64,000 nucleotides of DNA from Micromonospora musae. GTDB lineage: Bacteria > Actinomycetota > Actinomycetes > Mycobacteriales > Micromonosporaceae. Location of the stretch: NCBI RefSeq assembly GCF_003626635.1, contig NZ_RAZT01000013.1, forward strand, positions 1 to 64,000, in the 5' to 3' direction. Of this stretch, positions 1 to 8,865 are shown one piece after another. The translations under genes and the position numbers were made by a program. The first letter of the stretch is position 1. Each line of letters starts with the position of its first letter. The notes below the pieces were generated by a model, which was not told the DNA's origin, made no database searches, and worked only from the letters and a program-made list of their open reading frames with translations.

Positions 1-1
1 G

Positions 2-301
2 GCGCTCGGGCTGGGTGTGCCGGAGTACCGGATCGAGGGCACCGGGCCGGACCACCTGAAGACGTTCACCGCCTGGGTGGTGGTCGCGGGCAACCGGTAC
101 GGCGGCGCCGAGGGGCGGAGCAAGAAGGAGGCCGAGCAGCGCGCCGCCGAGGCCGCCTGGCGGACCCTCACCGAGCAGGCGGAGCGGACCGGGCAGGGCG
201 ACTCCGACGGCGACTCGGACGGCGAGCGCGCCGAGACGGAGAGCGTCGCGGCCGACCGGGCGGGTGGCGACGCCGCCGGAACGGACTCGCCCCGTGCCTG
301 A
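2..301 (+). CDS. rnc: Ribonuclease III, C-terminal part (truncated by window edge)
   Basis: The reading frame enters from the left edge and ends at TGA 299-301. What remains is about 99 residues: a double-stranded-RNA-binding domain (PEYRIEGTGPDHLKTFTAWV, then a GGAEGRSKKEAEQRAAEAAW helix) and an acidic Asp/Glu/Ser tail. This is the C-terminal dsRBD of RNase III, which cuts dsRNA in rRNA and mRNA processing; the catalytic domain lies outside the window. The stop overlaps the mutM start by 8 nt, which implies translational coupling. The rnc-mutM-smc-ftsY order is standard in actinobacteria and supports the call. Confidence 0.9.
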   Translation, partial: ALGLGVPEYRIEGTGPDHLKTFTAWVVVAGNRYGGAEGRSKKEAEQRAAEAAWRTLTEQAERTGQGDSDGDSDGERAETESVAADRAGGDAAGTDSPRA

Positions 302-1151
302 GCTGCCCGAGGTCGAGACCATCCGGCAGGGGCTCGCCCAGTGGGTGACCGGACGCCGGATCAGCACCGTCGAGGTACGCCACCCGCGGGCCGTGCGGCG
401 GCACGTTCCCGGCGGCGTGCACTTCGCCGACGTGCTGGCGGGACGGACGGTGCTGGACGTACGCCGCCGGGGCAAGTATCTGTGGCTGCCGCTGGACAGC
501 GGCGACGCGGTGGTGGGGCACCTCGGCATGTCCGGTCAGCTGCTGATGCAGCCCGCCGACGCGCCCGACGAGACGCACCTGCGGGTCCGGTTCCGCTTCG
601 ACGACGGCGGCCCGGAGCTGCGCTTCGTCGACCAGCGCACGTTCGGCGGGCTCGCGGTGAGCGAGGGCGGGGCGGAGCTGCCCGCCGAGATCTCGCACAT
701 CGCCCGGGATCCGATGGACCCGCTCTTCTCCGACGCGGCCTTCGTGGCGGCGCTGCGCCGGCGGCGTACCGAGGTGAAGCGCGCGCTGCTCGACCAGACG
801 CTGATCTCCGGCGTCGGCAACATCTACGCCGACGAGGCGCTCTGGCGGGCCCGGCTGCACGGCACCCGGCCCACCGACACGCTCACCGGTCCGGCCGCCC
901 AGCGGCTGCTCGGGCACGTCCGCGACGTGCTCGGCGAGGCCATCAAGTCCGGTGGCACCAGCTTCGACACCCTCTACGTCAACGTGAACGGGGAGAGCGG
1001 CTACTTCGAACGGGCGCTCAACGCCTACGGGCGGGAGGGCGAGCCGTGCCCGCGCTGCGGCACCCCGATCCGCCGCGAACCGTTCATGAACCGCTCCTCG
1101 TACAGCTGCCCGCGCTGCCAGCCGCGGCCCCGAGCGTCGCTCCGCGGCTGA
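294..1151 (+). CDS. mutM: Formamidopyrimidine-DNA glycosylase (Fpg/MutM)
   Basis: Bifunctional base-excision repair enzyme that removes 8-oxoguanine and formamidopyrimidines and nicks the abasic site. The GTG at 294 is chosen because it places Pro2-Glu3 (PELPEVETIRQGL) at the N-terminus, as the Schiff-base mechanism requires; a start at 264 would bury the catalytic proline. Visible parts are the N-terminal beta domain, the helix-two-turn-helix segment (DQTLISGVGNIYADEALW) and a C-terminal zinc finger (CPRCG ... CPRCQ). The 285-aa length is normal. The start lies inside the end of rnc. It is followed by a convergent gene after 11 nt. Confidence 0.95.
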   Translation: MPELPEVETIRQGLAQWVTGRRISTVEVRHPRAVRRHVPGGVHFADVLAGRTVLDVRRRGKYLWLPLDSGDAVVGHLGMSGQLLMQPADAPDETHLRVRFRFDDGGPELRFVDQRTFGGLAVSEGGAELPAEISHIARDPMDPLFSDAAFVAALRRRRTEVKRALLDQTLISGVGNIYADEALWRARLHGTRPTDTLTGPAAQRLLGHVRDVLGEAIKSGGTSFDTLYVNVNGESGYFERALNAYGREGEPCPRCGTPIRREPFMNRSSYSCPRCQPRPRASLRG

Positions 1152-1162
1152 TCGCCGCAGGG

Positions 1163-2014
1163 TCAGCCGTCGGGGTATCCGCGGGTCACGCAGGGGTCGC
1201 GCCAGGCATCGAGGGCGGGCTGCTTGCGGATCGAGGCGAAGCCGTAGCCGACGGTGACGACGCAGAACTCCTCGGTCGAGCCGGTGTACTCGACGTGGAA
1301 GACCGGCTTGCCGGCGTCGACGAAGGGCAACAGCTTCTCGCACTGGTCGAGCCGTACGCACTCCTCGTTGACCGCGAAGTCGAAGTCCGGGGCGAGCGCG
1401 GCGAGCTGCGGCACGTCGTTCATCAGCCCGGGGGATAGGTCCAGGGACCGGGCGAGCGCTGCCAGCCGGCGGTTGAAGTGCAGCTGGTCGTCGAAGCCGA
1501 GGGGGAAGCCCGAGCGGTACAGGTAGGCGTCCGCGTCGGCCAGCGCCACCGCGCCGAAGCCCTTGCCGCGACAGAGCCGCAACCGGTCGGCCAGGGCCGG
1601 TTCGAGCGCGTCCCAGCGCCGTACGTCCAGCCAGCGGCTCTGCGGGCGCCGGCCGGCCGCGCCCTGGGCGCTCTCCGGGAAGCGGTCGGCGTCCGGGTCG
1701 TCGGATCGTACCGACGCGACGTGCACCTGGCAGACCAGGCGCCGGTCCCGGGCGCGCAGCTCGGCGGTCTCGGCGGAGGTGGTACGGGCCGCGTCGAGCA
1801 GGAAGACGTCGGCGTCGACGTCCGGGTCGACCGGGCCGGTGAGCTGCCACTGCCACTGCCAGTGGCGGGCCGACGCGGCCGGCCAGGGGGTCGGTGCCCC
1901 GGGTGGGGTCAGCTCGACCCGGCAGGCGCAGACCGGGACGAGCAGGATCAGCGTCGCGCCAGCGGAGAGCGCTCGGCGTAGCCGGACGGCGCGTCGTCGC
2001 AGCCGGATCCGCAT
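1163..2014 (-). CDS. GH114-type (endo-alpha-1,4-polygalactosaminidase-like) lipoprotein
   Basis: Secreted protein of 283 aa with an arginine-rich N-terminus, a hydrophobic stretch (GATLILLVPV) and a lipobox-like CAC, so probably lipid-anchored outside the membrane. The mature part has the TIM-barrel pattern of the GH114/TM1410 family: WQWQLTG, CQVHVASVRSDDPD, RWLDVRRWDALEP, GFGAVALADADAY, GFPLGFDDQLHFNRRLA and DFAVNEECVRLDQC. Members hydrolyse galactosaminogalactan-type polymers, but many are uncharacterised, so the substrate is inferred only. The ATG at 2014 is preferred over one at 2056 because it has a GGGAG Shine-Dalgarno and puts the signal sequence at the N-terminus. Confidence 0.75.
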   Translation of the reverse strand: MRIRLRRRAVRLRRALSAGATLILLVPVCACRVELTPPGAPTPWPAASARHWQWQWQLTGPVDPDVDADVFLLDAARTTSAETAELRARDRRLVCQVHVASVRSDDPDADRFPESAQGAAGRRPQSRWLDVRRWDALEPALADRLRLCRGKGFGAVALADADAYLYRSGFPLGFDDQLHFNRRLAALARSLDLSPGLMNDVPQLAALAPDFDFAVNEECVRLDQCEKLLPFVDAGKPVFHVEYTGSTEEFCVVTVGYGFASIRKQPALDAWRDPCVTRGYPDG

Positions 2015-2133
2015 CGGCAGCTCCCGGGTCCCGGGCGGCGCCCTCGCCGCCCGCACCGGTACGCCGCCTCACGCGGGCGTACCTCACCGGGTGAAACGAG
2101 CGCGGACCCGAGTACGACTCGCCGGTGCACGCG

Positions 2134-2167
2134 ACGACGCCCCACTCGCAGTCGAGTGGGGCGTCGT
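2134..2167 (-). terminator. Strong hairpin terminator
   Basis: Perfect 15-bp inverted repeat (2134-2148 and 2153-2167) with a 4-nt loop. It begins 19 nt beyond the stop of the CAP-domain gene read leftward. There is no U-tract, as is usual for actinobacterial terminators. It separates that gene from the downstream lipoprotein gene. Confidence 0.75.
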
Positions 2168-2185
2168 GCCGGTGTTCGCCGACGG

Positions 2186-3655
2186 TCAGCGCGGCGCGGC
2201 GAAGACCTGCGTCCAGTACGGTCCGTTGCTGTTCGCGATCCCCACGCCGATCTCGGTGAACGCGCAGTTCAGGATGTTGGCCTTGTGCCCGGGGCTGTTC
2301 ATCCAGGCGTCCATCACGGCGGCCGGGTTCTTCTGGTTCCAGGCCACGTTCTCGCCGTAGGTGCGCCACTGGTAGCCGACCCGGTCGATCCGGTCGCCGG
2401 GGTCGCTGCCATCGCTGCCGGTGTGCGACATGTTCTGGTGGTCGGCCTGGTCCTGGCTGTGCCGCTGGGCGGCGGTCATCAGCTTGTCGTCGATGGTCAG
2501 CGCCTTGCAGCCGGCCTTGGCCCGCTCGGCGTTGACCAGGTCGACCACCTCACGGGCCTGGGCGCTGACGCCGCCGCTCGGGGCGGTCGTCGTGCCGCCG
2601 CCGGTGCTCGGTGCGCTGCTCCGCTCGGCGTTGCGCCGGGAGGGGGCGGTGGTCCGGTTCGCCGACGGGGTGGGCCGGGTGGTTCGGCTCGCCGAGGGGG
2701 TGGGGCGGGCGGTGCTCGGCGAGGCGGTCGGGGCCGCGGAGGTGGTCGCCGGGACCGGGGCCGCGTCGGTGGGCAGAGCCGGTGCGGCGGCGACGGTGTC
2801 GTCGACGGCCGTCGGGTCGGCCGGGGTGCCGCCGCCTCCCGGGAGCGCGAGCGCGCCGACGCCGAGGCTCACCACCAGGGTGGCGGCCGCTGCGGCGCCG
2901 CCGATGATCAGTGGCCGGGGGATCCGCCGCCTGGAGCGGTGCCGCCCCTCGACGCCGCTCTCTCCGGCGACGGCGTCGTGCTCCGGCCCGCCGGTGCCGT
3001 CCGCCGGGATCGAATACAGCGGGGCGGTGTCGTCGACGGCGGGCTGTCGGGAACCGGTCGCCGGCTCGACGCCCCACCGCTCCGGCCGTACGCCGTACGT
3101 GGAGTGCTCGCCGGGGTGACCGGAGGACCAGCCGTCGGTACGGCCGACCGGCTCCCCGGACCAGCCGCTCGGCTCCCCGGGCCGGTCGCCGAAGCCGGCG
3201 GTGTGCTCGTCCGGCCGGATCTCGCCGGTCCAGCCGGCGGGCGCGCTCGCACCGGTCTCCTCGACAGGCCACCCGCCGGGTCGGTCCGCCGGTCGTTGGG
3301 TGGGTTCCTCCGCCGACCAGCCATGGTGCGACGCGGACCAGGGCGCGGCCTGCTCGGGCCGGTCGCGGTAGGGGTCCGACTGCAGGCCCTGCGGCGTCGG
3401 CCCGGCCGCCGCCCAGTTGGTGGTCGGCTCGTCCTGCCACCCAGCCGTCGGCCGGTCGTCGCGCCAGGTCTCCGCGGGGTGCCGCTCTGGCCAGGCGTCG
3501 GCCGGCCCCTCGGGGTCGTCGCCGAAGAGGTACGCCGACCGTGGTGCCGGACGGTCGGTCAGCCAGGCCGGTTCCTCGATCGGTGTCTCCGGGCGCCGCT
3601 TCGCGCCCTCCGGGTCGTTCGGGTCGGTCCAGCGGTACACGCCTGTCGCCTCCAC
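2186..3655 (-). CDS. Membrane-anchored CAP (SCP/PR1) domain protein
   Basis: 489 aa. Residues 1 to about 240 are a hydrophilic, low-complexity cytoplasmic region rich in Trp, Pro, Glu and Gly. One transmembrane helix follows (RPLIIGGAAAAATLVVSLGV), then an extracellular Pro/Thr/Ser linker and a C-terminal CAP domain of about 120 residues: VVDLVNAERAKAGCKALTID, AQRHSQDQADHQNMSHTG, YGENVAWN and NSPGHKANILN. The conserved CAP histidines are present. Bacterial CAP proteins are surface proteins with poorly known ligands. The start is a GTG with no obvious ribosome binding site, so the N-terminus is uncertain. It is monocistronic, with a terminator downstream. Confidence 0.85.
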   Translation of the reverse strand: MEATGVYRWTDPNDPEGAKRRPETPIEEPAWLTDRPAPRSAYLFGDDPEGPADAWPERHPAETWRDDRPTAGWQDEPTTNWAAAGPTPQGLQSDPYRDRPEQAAPWSASHHGWSAEEPTQRPADRPGGWPVEETGASAPAGWTGEIRPDEHTAGFGDRPGEPSGWSGEPVGRTDGWSSGHPGEHSTYGVRPERWGVEPATGSRQPAVDDTAPLYSIPADGTGGPEHDAVAGESGVEGRHRSRRRIPRPLIIGGAAAAATLVVSLGVGALALPGGGGTPADPTAVDDTVAAAPALPTDAAPVPATTSAAPTASPSTARPTPSASRTTRPTPSANRTTAPSRRNAERSSAPSTGGGTTTAPSGGVSAQAREVVDLVNAERAKAGCKALTIDDKLMTAAQRHSQDQADHQNMSHTGSDGSDPGDRIDRVGYQWRTYGENVAWNQKNPAAVMDAWMNSPGHKANILNCAFTEIGVGIANSNGPYWTQVFAAPR

Positions 3656-3870
3656 GGGTCGGTTGCGGGCCGCGCTGACGCTACGGGTGCGCTACGACCT
3701 GCGGCAACGTGGCTAAGAAAGAGTTAAGGGGATAGCGGACGCCGCGGGGCAGACTTCGGAGACAACGTAGGCGTACCGTTAAGGCGTCCGGACAGAGCGT
3801 GTCCGTGCCTCGTGGCAGCCCCCAGCGAGTGGACAGGTCGACGTAGAGATGATCTACGGCCTGCGAAAAC

Positions 3871-3899
3871 TTGACGACTAGGGGCTTTGCGGCCAATAT
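3871..3899 (+). promoter_or_regulatory. Candidate promoter for the small coiled-coil gene
   Basis: TTGACG (3871-3876), a 17-nt spacer and CAATAT (3894-3899) resemble a vegetative promoter in an AT-richer pocket. Transcription would begin near 3906, leaving a leader of about 105 nt before the gene at 4013. The rest of 3656-4012 is non-coding and must also hold the leftward promoter of the CAP gene, for which I see no clear boxes. Confidence 0.45.
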
Positions 3900-4012
3900 A
3901 TAGGTGTCGCCAGTCGCGCCCGGCCATGCCCAGATACAGCCTGGAATGGTAGTCGCGGACACATGGGCGCGCGTTGGCCGGCCTTTCCGGCAGCGCATAT
4001 CAAGGAGTCAGC

Positions 4013-4207
4013 ATGGCGAAGGCCCTCTACGGCCACGTAGGTGCAGCGCCCGACCGGCGTCTGCTCGACGAGGTCACCCGACTGCGTGCCAGGGTTCAGG
4101 CCCTGGAGTTCGAGCTCACGCGACTGCGTGCCGAGAATGATCGGCTCGCCGCCGCCGCCAACGAGGCGGACGATCTGCTCCGGCTCGCCGAGCCCGCGCT
4201 CACCTGA
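4013..4207 (+). CDS. Small coiled-coil protein, conserved actinobacterial type
   Basis: 64 aa (begins MAKALYGHVG). After about 17 residues the rest is one heptad-patterned, charged helix (LLDEVTRLRARVQALEFELT, then RLRAENDRLAAAANEADDLL), so a parallel coiled coil is likely. A clear AAGGAG at 4002-4007 sits 5 nt before the ATG, and a good terminator follows at 4246, making it a self-contained transcription unit. From memory, similar short proteins are common in actinomycetes near smc. Its position just upstream of smc suggests, but does not prove, a chromosome-organisation or cell-division role. No function is assigned. Confidence 0.8.
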   Translation: MAKALYGHVGAAPDRRLLDEVTRLRARVQALEFELTRLRAENDRLAAAANEADDLLRLAEPALT

Positions 4208-4245
4208 TCATCGCGTCGGGAAAACTGAATCGCACCACGCAAAAA

Positions 4246-4273
4246 GCGCGCCGACACGACTGTGCCGGCGCGC
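4246..4273 (+). terminator. Hairpin terminator after the coiled-coil gene
   Basis: GCGCGCCG (4246-4253) pairs with CGGCGCGC (4266-4273). The loop side can extend with one mismatch, and a short T-rich stretch (ACTTTGTCTT) follows. It lies 39 nt past the stop codon. The rest of the gap to smc (4274-4586) carries a second GC hairpin at 4449-4468 and a TAGTCT box at 4518-4523 that could be the smc -10 element. Confidence 0.7.
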
Positions 4274-4586
4274 AACTTTGTCTTCGCGACTTTCCGATCT
4301 CCCATTTCTCGATCTTGCCGTCGTACCGGTCCGTGTGGCACTCGTCACCGAGGGAAACGGTGGCTGAATCCGCCGTGCGAATAGCACTTGTCTTTACCGG
4401 CGGTCGGGAGACGATGGCAGTCGCGCCGGGCCCGCCACAGGATCCCGGCCGGCCCCTCTGCGGGCCGGGCGCGCGTAGCGGGGCGGGTCGCGTACCCGAG
4501 CCCCGGGTCCGCCGGGTTAGTCTGCCAGTTCACCAGGTCCGCGCAGCCGGCGACGGTACGGCGGCCAACGGACGAGGATCGAGAAG

Positions 4587-7500
4587 GTGTATCTCAAGAG
4601 CCTGACGGTGAAGGGATTCAAGTCCTTCGCCTCCGCCACGACGCTCAAGCTGGAGCCGGGGATCACCTGTGTGGTCGGCCCGAACGGCTCCGGCAAGTCC
4701 AACGTCGTCGACGCCATCGCCTGGGTGCTCGGCGAGCAGGGCGCGAAGGCGCTGCGCGGCGGCAAGATGGAGGACGTCATCTTCGCCGGCACCGCGGGCC
4801 GGGCACCGCTCGGCCGGGCCGAGGTCACCCTCACCATCGACAACACCGACGGCGCGCTGCCGATCGAGTACACCGAGGTCTCCATCACCCGCCGGATGTT
4901 CCGCTCCGGCGAGAGCGAGTACGAGATCAACGGTGACTCGTGCCGCCTGCTCGACATCCAGGAGCTGCTCTCCGACTCCGGTATCGGCCGGGAGATGCAC
5001 ATCATCGTCGGGCAGGGCCGCCTCGACGGCATGCTGCACGCCAAGCCGGAGGACCGGCGGGCCTTCATCGAGGAGGCGGCCGGCGTCCTCAAGCACCGCA
5101 AGCGCAAGGAGAAGGCGCTGCGGAAGCTCGACGCGATGCAGACCAACCTCAACCGGCTCACCGACCTCACCGCCGAGCTGCGCCGCCAGCTCAAGCCGCT
5201 GGGCCGGCAGGCCGAGGTGGCCCGCCGCGCCGCGGCCATCCAGGCGAACCTGCGCGACGCCCGACTGCGGCTGCTCGCCGACGACCTCGCCACGCTCCGT
5301 ACCACCCTGGATCGGGAGATCGCCGACGAGACGGCGGTACGCGAGCGACGCGAGCAGGTCGAGGCCGAGCACGCCGAGGTGCAGCGGCGCCTCGCCGAGC
5401 TGGAAGCCGCCCTCGCCGAGGACGCCCCGCTGCTGGCCGCCGCGCAGGACACCTGGTACAAGCTCTCCGCGTTGCAGGAGCGGTTCCGCTCCATCGAGCA
5501 GCTGGCGCTGGAGCGGCTGCGACACCTCAGCGCCACCCCGGACGACGAGCGCCCCGGACGCGACCCGGACCAGCTCGAGGCGGAGGCCGAGCGGGTACGC
5601 GAGCAGGAGGAGGAGCTGCGCGCGGCGCTCACCGACGACCAGATCCGGCTCGCCGAGGCGGTCGAGCACCGGCAGGAGCTGGAGCGGCAGCTCGCCGCCG
5701 CCGAACGCGAACTGGTCGCCGCCGCCAAGGCGATCGCGGACCGGCGAGAGGGGCTGGCCCGCCTCACCGGTCAGGTCAACTCCGCCCGGGCCCGGACGAC
5801 CAGCGCCGGCGAGGAGATCGAACGACTCGCCGCCGCCCACGCCGACGCGCTCGGCCGAGCCGAGAAGGCCCAGGCCGACCTGGACGCGGTGGCCGCCCAG
5901 TCGACCGAGGCGGACCGGGACAACGCGGATCTCGACGAGCGGCACGCCGAGGCGGTGGCCGTCCACGAACGGGTCCAGGCGACCGTCCGCTCCCTGACCG
6001 ACGCCGAGCGCGCCGCGGAGAAGGACGCCGCCACCTGGAAGGCCCGGGAGGAGGCCCTCGCTCTCGGCCTGCGCCGCAAGGACGGCGCCGGCGCCCTGCT
6101 CGCCCGGGCCGGCGACGTGCCGGGCCTGCTCGGCAGCCTCTCCGGGCTGCTCACCGTCGCGCCGGGACACGAGGCGGCGCTCGCCGCCGCGCTGGGCGGC
6201 CTGGCCGACGCGGTCGCGATGACCGGCGTCGACGAGGCCGTCGAGGCGATGCGGCTGCTGAAGATCTCCGACGCCGGCCGGGCCGGCCTGCTGGTCGGCG
6301 GCCCAGCCGGCCCGGGAATGGACGGCCCGGCGGACGCGCTGCGCCCGAAGCTGCCCGACGGTGCCCGCTGGGCCCCGGACCTGGTCGAGTGCGCCGAGCA
6401 GCTCCGGCCGGCGGTGCACCGCGCGCTGCGCGACGTGGTGCTCGTCGACGATCTCGAAGCCGCCGCCGAGCTGGTGGGCGAGAACCCGGAGCTGCGCGCG
6501 GTCACCCCCGACGGTGACGTGGTCGGGGCGTACGCGGCGGCCGGCGGGTCGGCCAAGGCGCCCAGCTACATCGAGGTGCAGGCCGCCGTCGAGGAGGCCC
6601 GGGCGAACCGGACGGTGGCCGAGCACTCCGCGGCCGAGCTGCGGGAGCAGCTCGTCGAGGCGCGGACCGAGGTGGCCGCCGCCAAGGAGGTGGTGCAGCA
6701 CGCCGCCGCCGCCAAGCGGGAGGCGGAGAGCCACCGCAACGCCGCCGCGAGACGGCTGGCCGAGCTGGGCGCGGCAGCCCGTTCGGCGAAGGCGGAGTGC
6801 GACCGGCTCGGCGAGTCCCGGGCCCGCGCCGAGTCGGCCCGCGAGCGGGACCTGTTGGCCCTGGCTGAGCTGGAGGAGCGGCTCCGGCTGGCCGAGGAGA
6901 CGCCGATCGACGCCGAGCCCTCCACCGACGAGCGGGACCAGCTCGCCGCGATGGTGCCGCGGGCACGGCAGAACGAGATGGAGGTCCGCCTGGCGGTGCG
7001 TACCGCCGAGGAGCGGGTCGCCTCCATCGCCGGCCGGGCCGACTCCCTGCGTCGGCAGGCCAACGCGGAGCGGGCGGCGCGGGAGCGGGCCGCGGCCCGG
7101 CGCGCCGCGCGGACCCGGGGGGCGGCGATCGCGCGGGCGGTCGCCGGGGGTGCGCGCGAGGCGCTGGTCCGCCTGACCACCTCGATCGCCGCGGCCGAGG
7201 AGCGGCGCGACGAGGTGGCGCGGGAGCGGGCCGCCCGGGAGGCGGAGCTGCAGGAGGTACGCGGCGCGGCCAAGCGGTTCGGCGCCGAGTTGGAACGGCT
7301 GACCAGCCAGGTGCACCGGGACGAGGTGGCCCGCGCCGAGCAGCGGCTGCGCATCGAGCAGCTGGAGGCGAAGGCGGCGGAGGACTTCGGTCTGGACGTG
7401 GAGACCCTGGTCGCCGAGTACGGGCCGGGCCAGCTCGTGCCGCCCACCCAGGTCGACGTCGACACCGCCGAGCGGGACGGCCTGCCGGTGCCGGAGCCGG

Positions 7501-8183
7501 TCCGCTACGAGCGTCCGGTGCAGGAGAAGCGGGCCGCCAAGGCGGAGCGCGAACTGGCCCTGCTCGGCAAGGTGAACCCGCTGGCGCTGGAGGAGTTCGC
7601 GGCGCTGGAGGAGCGGTACAAGTTCCTCTCCGAGCAGCTGGAGGATCTCAAGGCGACCCGCCGGGACCTGCTCACCGTGGTCAAGGACGTCGACGAGCGG
7701 ATCCTGGAGGTCTTCGCCGACGCGTTCGCCGACACCGCCCGGGAGTTCGAGCAGGTCTTCGAGGTGCTCTTCCCCGGCGGTGAGGGGCGGCTGGTGCTCA
7801 CCGACCCGGAGGATCTGCTCACCACCGGCGTGGAGGTGGAGGCCCGGCCGCCGGGCAAGAAGATCAAGCGCCTGTCGCTGCTCTCCGGCGGGGAGCGGTC
7901 GCTGACCGCGGTGGCGATGCTCGTGGCGATCTTCCGGGCCCGGCCCAGCCCGTTCTACATCATGGACGAGGTCGAGGCGGCCCTCGACGACGTGAACCTC
8001 GGTCGCCTGATCACGCTCCTCGCCCAGCTGCGGGAGAAGAGCCAGCTCATCGTGATCACGCACCAGAAGCGGACCATGGAGATCGCCGACGCGCTCTACG
8101 GAGTGACCATGCGTGGCGGGGTGACCCAGGTGATCAGCCAGCGGCTCAACCGGGCCGATGACGGGCAGGAGAAGAACGAGTGA
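4587..8183 (+). CDS. smc: Chromosome partition protein Smc
   Basis: Structural-maintenance-of-chromosomes ATPase, 1198 aa (normal length), which works with ScpA/ScpB to compact and segregate the chromosome. The N-terminal head carries Walker A GPNGSGKS at residues 31-38 and the ALRGGKMEDVIFAGT segment. Two long coiled coils flank a glycine-rich hinge at about residues 500-640. The C-terminal head has the LSLLSGGERSLTAVA signature and Walker B FYIMDEVEAALDD. The GTG at 4587 begins the canonical MYLKSLTVKGFKSF. Its TGA overlaps the next gene by 4 nt (GTGA), so the HAD gene is translationally coupled. Confidence 0.97.
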   Translation: MYLKSLTVKGFKSFASATTLKLEPGITCVVGPNGSGKSNVVDAIAWVLGEQGAKALRGGKMEDVIFAGTAGRAPLGRAEVTLTIDNTDGALPIEYTEVSITRRMFRSGESEYEINGDSCRLLDIQELLSDSGIGREMHIIVGQGRLDGMLHAKPEDRRAFIEEAAGVLKHRKRKEKALRKLDAMQTNLNRLTDLTAELRRQLKPLGRQAEVARRAAAIQANLRDARLRLLADDLATLRTTLDREIADETAVRERREQVEAEHAEVQRRLAELEAALAEDAPLLAAAQDTWYKLSALQERFRSIEQLALERLRHLSATPDDERPGRDPDQLEAEAERVREQEEELRAALTDDQIRLAEAVEHRQELERQLAAAERELVAAAKAIADRREGLARLTGQVNSARARTTSAGEEIERLAAAHADALGRAEKAQADLDAVAAQSTEADRDNADLDERHAEAVAVHERVQATVRSLTDAERAAEKDAATWKAREEALALGLRRKDGAGALLARAGDVPGLLGSLSGLLTVAPGHEAALAAALGGLADAVAMTGVDEAVEAMRLLKISDAGRAGLLVGGPAGPGMDGPADALRPKLPDGARWAPDLVECAEQLRPAVHRALRDVVLVDDLEAAAELVGENPELRAVTPDGDVVGAYAAAGGSAKAPSYIEVQAAVEEARANRTVAEHSAAELREQLVEARTEVAAAKEVVQHAAAAKREAESHRNAAARRLAELGAAARSAKAECDRLGESRARAESARERDLLALAELEERLRLAEETPIDAEPSTDERDQLAAMVPRARQNEMEVRLAVRTAEERVASIAGRADSLRRQANAERAARERAAARRAARTRGAAIARAVAGGAREALVRLTTSIAAAEERRDEVARERAAREAELQEVRGAAKRFGAELERLTSQVHRDEVARAEQRLRIEQLEAKAAEDFGLDVETLVAEYGPGQLVPPTQVDVDTAERDGLPVPEPVRYERPVQEKRAAKAERELALLGKVNPLALEEFAALEERYKFLSEQLEDLKATRRDLLTVVKDVDERILEVFADAFADTAREFEQVFEVLFPGGEGRLVLTDPEDLLTTGVEVEARPPGKKIKRLSLLSGGERSLTAVAMLVAIFRARPSPFYIMDEVEAALDDVNLGRLITLLAQLREKSQLIVITHQKRTMEIADALYGVTMRGGVTQVISQRLNRADDGQEKNE

Positions 8184-8800
8184 GTCGGCAACGCGCGACG
8201 GCGCTCCTGGTGGATTTCGACGGCGTACTGCGGCGCTGGGATCCGGCGGTCGCCGCCGGGGTGGAGCAGCGTTACGGCCTGGCCGCGGGGGTGCTCGTCG
8301 AGATCGCGATGCAGTGGGGGCGGCTCCAGCCGGTGCTCACCGGGCAGGTCAGCCACGCCGACTGGATGACCAGCGTGGTCGACGCCCTGACGGAACCGGC
8401 CGGCGGCGCGGAGCGCGCCCGGGCGGCGGTCGAGGAGTGGCAGAGCTACCGGGGCGAGGTGGACACCGACGTGCTCGGCCTGGTCCGCGAGGCGCGGGCC
8501 GGGGGCATTCGGGTCGGCCTGGCCACCAACGCCACCGACCGGCTGGAGGAGGACCTGGCCGCGCTCGATCTGACCGGCGAGTTCGACGCGGTGATCAGCT
8601 CGTACCGGCTCGGGGTGAACAAGCCGGCGAAGGAGTACTTCCAGGCCGCCTGCCAGGCCGTCGCCGCCCTGCCCGACCGGGTGCTCTTCGTCGACGACGA
8701 GGACTGGTCGGTGCGGGGCGCTCGGGCGGCCGGGCTCTCCGCCCACCGCTGGAACGGCCCCGGCGACCTGCGTTACCTGCGCGCCGCGCTGGCGTTCTAG
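8180..8800 (+). CDS. HAD-superfamily (subfamily IA) hydrolase
   Basis: 206 aa. The HAD motifs are visible: LLVDFDGVL with nucleophile Asp12 and Asp14 (motif I), GLATNAT (motif II), Lys in VNKPAKEYF (motif III) and VLFVDDEDW (motif IV). A helical cap of about 80 residues lies between motifs I and II. These enzymes are usually phosphatases of small phosphorylated metabolites; the substrate cannot be read from sequence. The GTG start overlaps the smc stop, so it is expressed with smc, but no functional link is established. A bidirectional hairpin follows. Confidence 0.85.
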   Translation: MSRQRATALLVDFDGVLRRWDPAVAAGVEQRYGLAAGVLVEIAMQWGRLQPVLTGQVSHADWMTSVVDALTEPAGGAERARAAVEEWQSYRGEVDTDVLGLVREARAGGIRVGLATNATDRLEEDLAALDLTGEFDAVISSYRLGVNKPAKEYFQAACQAVAALPDRVLFVDDEDWSVRGARAAGLSAHRWNGPGDLRYLRAALAF

Positions 8801-8819
8801 GGTCTGTTTCCTGAGGATC

Positions 8820-8853
8820 GGCAGCGTCGGTGCCGCGGGGCGCCGACGCTGCC
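8820..8853. terminator. Bidirectional terminator between convergent genes
   Basis: 11-bp perfect inverted repeat, GGCAGCGTCGG (8820-8830) with CCGACGCTGCC (8843-8853), and a 12-nt loop. It sits between the HAD gene ending at 8800 and the leftward DUF664 gene ending at 8866, so it can serve both. Confidence 0.7.
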
Positions 8854-8865
8854 CGTGGCGGTGGG

